Of a DNA stretch of 64,000 nucleotides, positions 59,080 through 64,000 are shown piece after piece. Origin of the DNA: Terebella lapidaria (Eukaryota; Annelida; Polychaeta; Terebellida; Terebellidae); assembly GCA_949152475.1 (NCBI GenBank), contig OX424562.1, positions 36,290,657 to 36,354,656 on the forward strand. Reading direction: 5' to 3'. The position numbers were made by a program, and so were the translations under genes. The notes beneath the pieces are model-generated. The model worked only from the letters and a program-made list of their open reading frames with translations. It had not been told where the DNA came from and made no database searches. Each line of letters opens with the position of its first letter. The first letter of the stretch is position 1.

Positions 59080-60300
59080 CAGGTTAGTTTCTGCACCGAA
59101 TGCCTCCAAGGCATGTTTAGGCCTTGACATCTAGTTAAATTTATAATATATACTCAGGCATGGCCACTTGAAAAGGAATACATGTTTGAAGATATACCAT
59201 TGAGACAAAAATTCTTGCAATAACATACTGAACCAGACTGTATATTTAATATTATTCAAAGAGTGAATTCTCAAAATTAGAAAGAAATAGCGTCAACACA
59301 AACATGATACTTCATTGATAATCGTGTCATCGTAAAATTTACATTATAGTTCACTGCGTTAGGTCGTAGTATATGTCGTTATGATATATAGACCTGTCTT
59401 TGTACACCTTCATTTAGTAGAATACATAAACAGATAACTCACGTTGATGCCAGTTTTCCACTATCCGATTCGTGCTGTCACCTGCAATAGCGTACTAAAT
59501 TGTGGAGACACGGTTGCTGTCGGCCCATAAACCAGGTCCAAGCGCCTATTTTGTAACGCCATACGTCTCGTGGCGAGAGGGTGGCCCGGCAAGTGTTAAC
59601 CGCGCGGTGATGGACTCGGCTTCAGACACTGATCGTTCCCTCGAAGTCCCCTTGAAAGATTGGTGATATTTGTTTCGTGTCGAACCTCTCACGTAACGCG
59701 ACCCCTTCTCCCGTCCTTTCTCGCGCCTGCCATCCTCCCACGGCCACGGCAGTTCCCCCGTGAATGTTCCCAGATATACCGTACCCATCCGGACCCTACA
59801 GTCCGCCCCAACACACTGCCAGGCACCCGTGCAAATATTCATCCATCGAGGTGGAAATAACCAGCTGTGTTTTAGATTCGTCGGTACCGGTTAGTTACAT
59901 GTGGGAAATGATACGTCGAATTTTACAATTACCTGGTATTCACTCCCAACCACGCAAGGATCTTATATATTCTCAATTTCTCATTCAAATACCGAGCGAT
60001 TTCTTGGTGCACTATCGTCGAATAGACGATAAAATAATACTTGTATTATTTTACAAATTGGCGGAGTTGAAGGTAGGCAATTCAACTGAATAACACAAAC
60101 ATATTCAAGTTATTGCATCAGACTGCCAAGATAGGACTGCCATCTTCGGGCTAGAAAGCTACAGAGGATGAGATATTTAGCGTCACATTTGAAATTTGAT
60201 CGAATCTGGCATGAGAGTATTATTTCTGCGCTATGCCGATTACTTGTGACACATATCAGTCCAGAGACCCGTGTGTGATGTGATATCTTCTCCTCAATCA
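59080..60300. other. No gene; contains a GC-rich island at about 59560-59870
   Basis: 59560-59870 is clearly richer in G+C and CpG than its surroundings ('ccgcgcggtg', 'cccacggccacggc'). Both strands have open frames there (59546-59842 minus, 59660-59860 plus) that look like by-products of the composition. It lies 4 kb upstream of the receptor ATG and could be a promoter or 5' exon of that gene; this is inference. Confidence 0.3.
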
Positions 60301-61739
60301 CTCATAATGTGGGCGTGTCAATGTTAGCCCTGCCCGGCGCGTGAATATTTGCTTTACATCCCTGGTGCATAAAACGGGGACGGACTAATGTCGTCCGTCT
60401 TTGTTTGCCCCGTGACTCGGGTATACATTCCGTATTGTTCCCGTCAGTGGGATAGAGGAACTAGGCGTAGATGCTGACAGGAAGTGATCTAAATTCCCGG
60501 ATAACTGATATACAGTGGCACGTAGCAACCTGTTACCCTCAGGGAAGTACAGGGTCTCAAGGCGCTTTACTATATATGCCGATTACCAAGGTAATGACCC
60601 CTTACCCATAAGAGTGTGTTATATCACACTCACCGGTGTAATACTGCAAACATAGTTCCTAGTCTTCACGAAAGAAAGAAATCGAAGCGCTGGTGGGAAC
60701 TGAACCACTGTATAGTTAGGCTTGTGCACTATTATGAATGTAGGCCAGGTATCAGCTTATAACCACCCATACAAATCGATTTTGATGATGACCATTGCAA
60801 ACCGGAAATAGAGCATTTTTGTAATGACAATGATTTTGTTGATTTCTAGTATCGTCAGGGCGTATCGCGTAATATACTGCTGCGTCAGGGAACTTGTCCG
60901 GGTGTGCAAGTAAATACATTAAACTGATGAGTTAAAACTATTCATAAATTAAAACTGACATAAAACTATTCATAACAGACCTAGCAATATAGCTGTGTGT
61001 ATTGTAGAAATGGCACGTTCGACCAGGATGGTGCGCAATTACTTCGCTTCAGTTATCCTCATGGGTTTCTGTTCGAATTTATTTGACCGGTGATGGTATT
61101 GGTTGTGTGAAGTATGAAAACAACTGATGAGCTTTGAGCTTCTAGCATAAGTTTCCCTTTTCACCCTTCGTCCCTGTAATTCGGTACCACTGTTCGTGTT
61201 TGTCTGTCTGTAAACGTGTATATGTATTGATTGGTGAAATAAATTCAGTTCAATTCATTTCAATAAAACCAACAATACATTAAAACCTATTCCCTGGCAT
61301 CAGACAATCAAACCCTGCTCGAGTTACGTTTATGTTTATATCACCTTGTTGGTTAGAGACGACAATGAAGACAGAATCACTTTGCAGAGCAAAAATCATT
61401 CTGAATAAAATAGTTCATCAACAGATTTAATATCTATAGGATACAAATTATTTTTCATTTGTGCATCATGGTGTGCTGAATTACATTATCAATAATCAGT
61501 TTGGGGTTACTCTGGTTATTTTTTTATCGATGTAAACTGCCGTTATGTTTCGAGTTATGAGTCGAGTTGAACATTTCCTCGCCCCCGGGGCACTACCTGG
61601 TACCAATGAACACGGTATCTTCTAATCATAGTATCGGACCAATAGCGCAGGCAAGGATAGCCACACGCGATCAATCTGAATTTGCTCAAAGCTGCACAAT
61701 GTGGAATTTGTTATAGCTCAATTGAAGAGCATACCGTCT
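60301..61739. other. Repeat fragments, no gene
   Basis: 60660-60780 has a degenerate B-box-like string on the minus strand (ggttcagttcccacc). 61190-61270 ends in 'ggtgaaataaattcagttca', a possible retroelement 3' end. No coding signal. Confidence 0.35.
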
Positions 61740-62004
61740 TCAAAACTGCAGGTCCTGATTGGAAAAGAAATTGGCCGTTTTTTCATCGAAAAATGGCATC
61801 GCTGCCATTATGGAAAAAAAATGTTAAAATAAAAAATACACCCTTTTCGAATTATTTTTAGGCATTTGTGCGCAAAGTTTCAGAAAGATTCCCCCTTAAA
61901 CTTAATGAAAATAAAAATGTGGACGGACGACAACGAACGACGGTTGACGACAGACACAACGCCATGCCATAAGGTTATCGAACCATGGGTTCGGTAACCT
62001 AAAA
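61740..62004. repeat. Interspersed repeat ending in a 29-base palindrome
   Basis: It includes 'gcgcaaagtttcagaaagat' and 'ggacggacgac', strings common in lophotrochozoan non-coding repeats. It ends at 61972-62000 with an almost perfect palindrome, aggttatcgaacc-atgg-gttcggtaacct. Confidence 0.5.
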
Positions 62005-63300
62005 ACCTGATATTCGTGGTCCTGGTGAAAGGCGTTTTACAATAGCGAAATCGGGAAATTCCGTTTCAGTGTGATATTTTTTTCATGAACATAGCAACAC
62101 ACAATCATGTATTCTCGCATTAAAACATTCAAATTTTCGAATATTTTTTTTTTGGGGGGGGGGGAGGGGGGTGAATCTCTGGAAGTATACCCATGAAAGT
62201 ACGGAAGGGAGACGTCAAGTGCACACCCTTTGTTCACATCCTTCTACCATTCAATTCGACCTGTTCAGAAACCGTAGGCGGAGTAAATCATTTGTTAATG
62301 AATGCAGAATACATGACGTCATGACGCTTGTGCATGCATGCTGTGTCACATTATCACTTCTGGCAGTAGACGACAACTGATAATAAAACAGTCATAGCTT
62401 CCTGGAAATTCTTCTGCATGTTATATGCACTAATTGACTGTTCATGAATATCCTACGAATACAGGTGGTTTGATGTTCACAGAGCTTAGCAAGCTCACTC
62501 CTTGCTACTGTATGAACTACTATGACAACTGATGAACTGCGGAAAAGACAGAGAGATTCCGAAAATTCCTTATGCAAGGCATATACAATAATTGAGTGCT
62601 GATTGTGTGTTAATGAGTGTTAACGTATTGGCTAAGATTGGTTGTTCCTTCGTGGAAAGATTCTGACGTAATCGAGGATTCGAACAAAGATCTGAGGTTT
62701 TATGATTTTATATGATAAAACAACTGATATGATAGCTGCGCAACACTGGAGTTTCGATTTTTCTTTCCATTCTGTGTTGTTTTGATTGTGGATCTTGCTT
62801 TCTTTATAGAAGAATCGCAAACGATTTTCGATGTTAATACCCATATTTCCACGTTTTTCTGGAAGTCAGTTATAAAGTCCTAGACCCATTTATATTGCTG
62901 TCTATCAATGCAAGATGATTTCACAACCTGGAACAAAAAAAACATTTTATGTAGAGCATTTTATGTAGAGTTCAACAAAATTGCACTGTGGGTCGTTAGT
63001 ATCCCCAAGGTGCTTTAGTGATTGTAAATGCATTTCATAATCCCGTGTCTGTGTCAAAGCAAAACAGTAAACAGTTTTGTCTGGATTGTTATATTATCAC
63101 GGTGGAAACCCATATTTTTCTTGTCACGGGGCACAATGGGTGATGTCAATCTTAATTTGTTCGTGGACAATCATGTTGCGCGAGTCCCTTTCTTGAGACT
63201 AGTTCAACATTCTGCATCGGTCTTTAGAATTGATTTACTGTCGTACACTGTAAGTACATAATTGTAATGTATAGCAAACCTGGGATTATAGTTAAATGGT
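62005..63300. other. No gene identified
   Basis: A T10-G11-A-G6 run lies at 62144-62171. Short frames here have no recognisable content. A 77-codon plus-strand frame at 63028-63261 has no supporting evidence. Confidence 0.35.
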
Positions 63301-64000
63301 CAGTGGCGGATCCAGGGTTTTCATGGGGGGGGGGGGGGGGGGGGGGAGCCTGTTGTGGATGTGATCGTTCCCATGAATCAACTATATAAGCAGCATGGCG
63401 GCACTAATCAGCTTATCGGGGTAAGGTCCAAACGGAAATATCTGTGTATTCATATATAATAATTTTGATCATGAATAAGGAAACGGATGCCTTGTATTGT
63501 AGTGAAAAGTGACTCTGCATCCGGTGCGTGCTCCGTTATTGTTTGATAACAAAAGACGTGAACAGACCCTCCAAGGGTCAACACGAGTTTGGTCAGTGTT
63601 GCAAGTCAGAAGTTGCCAATATAGCGTAGCATCAGAAGAGGATATCGTTTCCCATAAATACTTATATATTGAGCTGTAGTCTATGTATGTATTAACCTAT
63701 TACCGATTTTGATGCCAATAAACAAGAGGCCTCTCAGTCTTGGATGTTCGGCTGCAAAAGTTCAAATATCGCTAGTAGTAGTGATGTTGAAATTCCATAT
63801 TTGATCCAAATGTTTGACATAAAGTGGCCGTTTCAAACTGTTAAGGTCATCAAAAGTCAAATTTAAGGTCACCACACAAATCATCATATGTGACGTCCCA
63901 TTTGAAAGTGGCAATATCTAAGCTCTATCTCCAAGCCTTCTATGCGTACAGTTGTGGCAGTTCCCATTATGAAGGAAAAAAGTGTCAACATTTTTGCAAA
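63301..64000 (+). mobile_element. hAT-like transposon, left end, extending past the window
   Basis: CAGTGGCGGATCCAGGG followed closely by a run of 22 G (63325-63346) is the typical terminal inverted repeat of a group of invertebrate hAT elements. The bases before it (taaatggt) would be the 8-base target duplication. The right end is not in the window, so length and coding content are unknown. Confidence 0.6.

Overview
This is animal nuclear DNA: AT-rich, intron-bearing, and packed with retroelement ends, hAT and Harbinger-like transposon pieces, and short satellite arrays. The style of the non-coding repeats (tandem units built on 'ctcggaaac' and 'aaggtcacaggacataatgg', GGACGC runs, and 'ggacggacgac...ggttcggtaacc' tails) suggests a marine lophotrochozoan such as a mollusc or brachiopod. 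That placement is an impression, not a proof. No bacterial-style operons, rRNA or CRISPR arrays are present.

Layout. 1-962: 3' end of a LINE. 963-43530: one large duplicated unit in about five direct copies (starts near 963, 10990, 20445, 26190 and 34150), broken by later insertions. I name its segments in plus-strand order R1-A-B-X-C-C2-D-E-S-F-(G or H). The fifth copy is the left arm of an imperfect palindrome centred near 40.1 kb, whose right arm carries F'-S'-E'-D'-C2' inverted (40.4-43.5 kb). Older, more diverged copies of some segments lie at 46.2-53.0 kb. 43.69-45.17 kb: a broken hAT transposase. 53.9-55.6 kb: the only gene that looks intact, a class A peptide-type GPCR on the minus strand. 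It has a main exon and a phase-matched C-terminal tail exon. 57.7-59.1 kb: two satellite arrays. 63.3 kb: a hAT-like terminus.

The unexpected part is the duplicated unit. Several segments (X, C2, D, E) keep the same minus-strand reading frame between old copies, and in X the differences fall mostly at third codon positions. The right arm of the palindrome keeps these frames on the plus strand, as a head-to-head pair of genes would. My model is an array of duplicated, mostly decayed multi-exon genes of a family I do not recognise, sharing a central promoter-like spacer (G). Segment A has a separate conserved frame on the plus strand. Every copy I traced has stops or shifts somewhere, so I do not claim a working gene in the array. 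A large non-autonomous transposon carrying genes is the main alternative.
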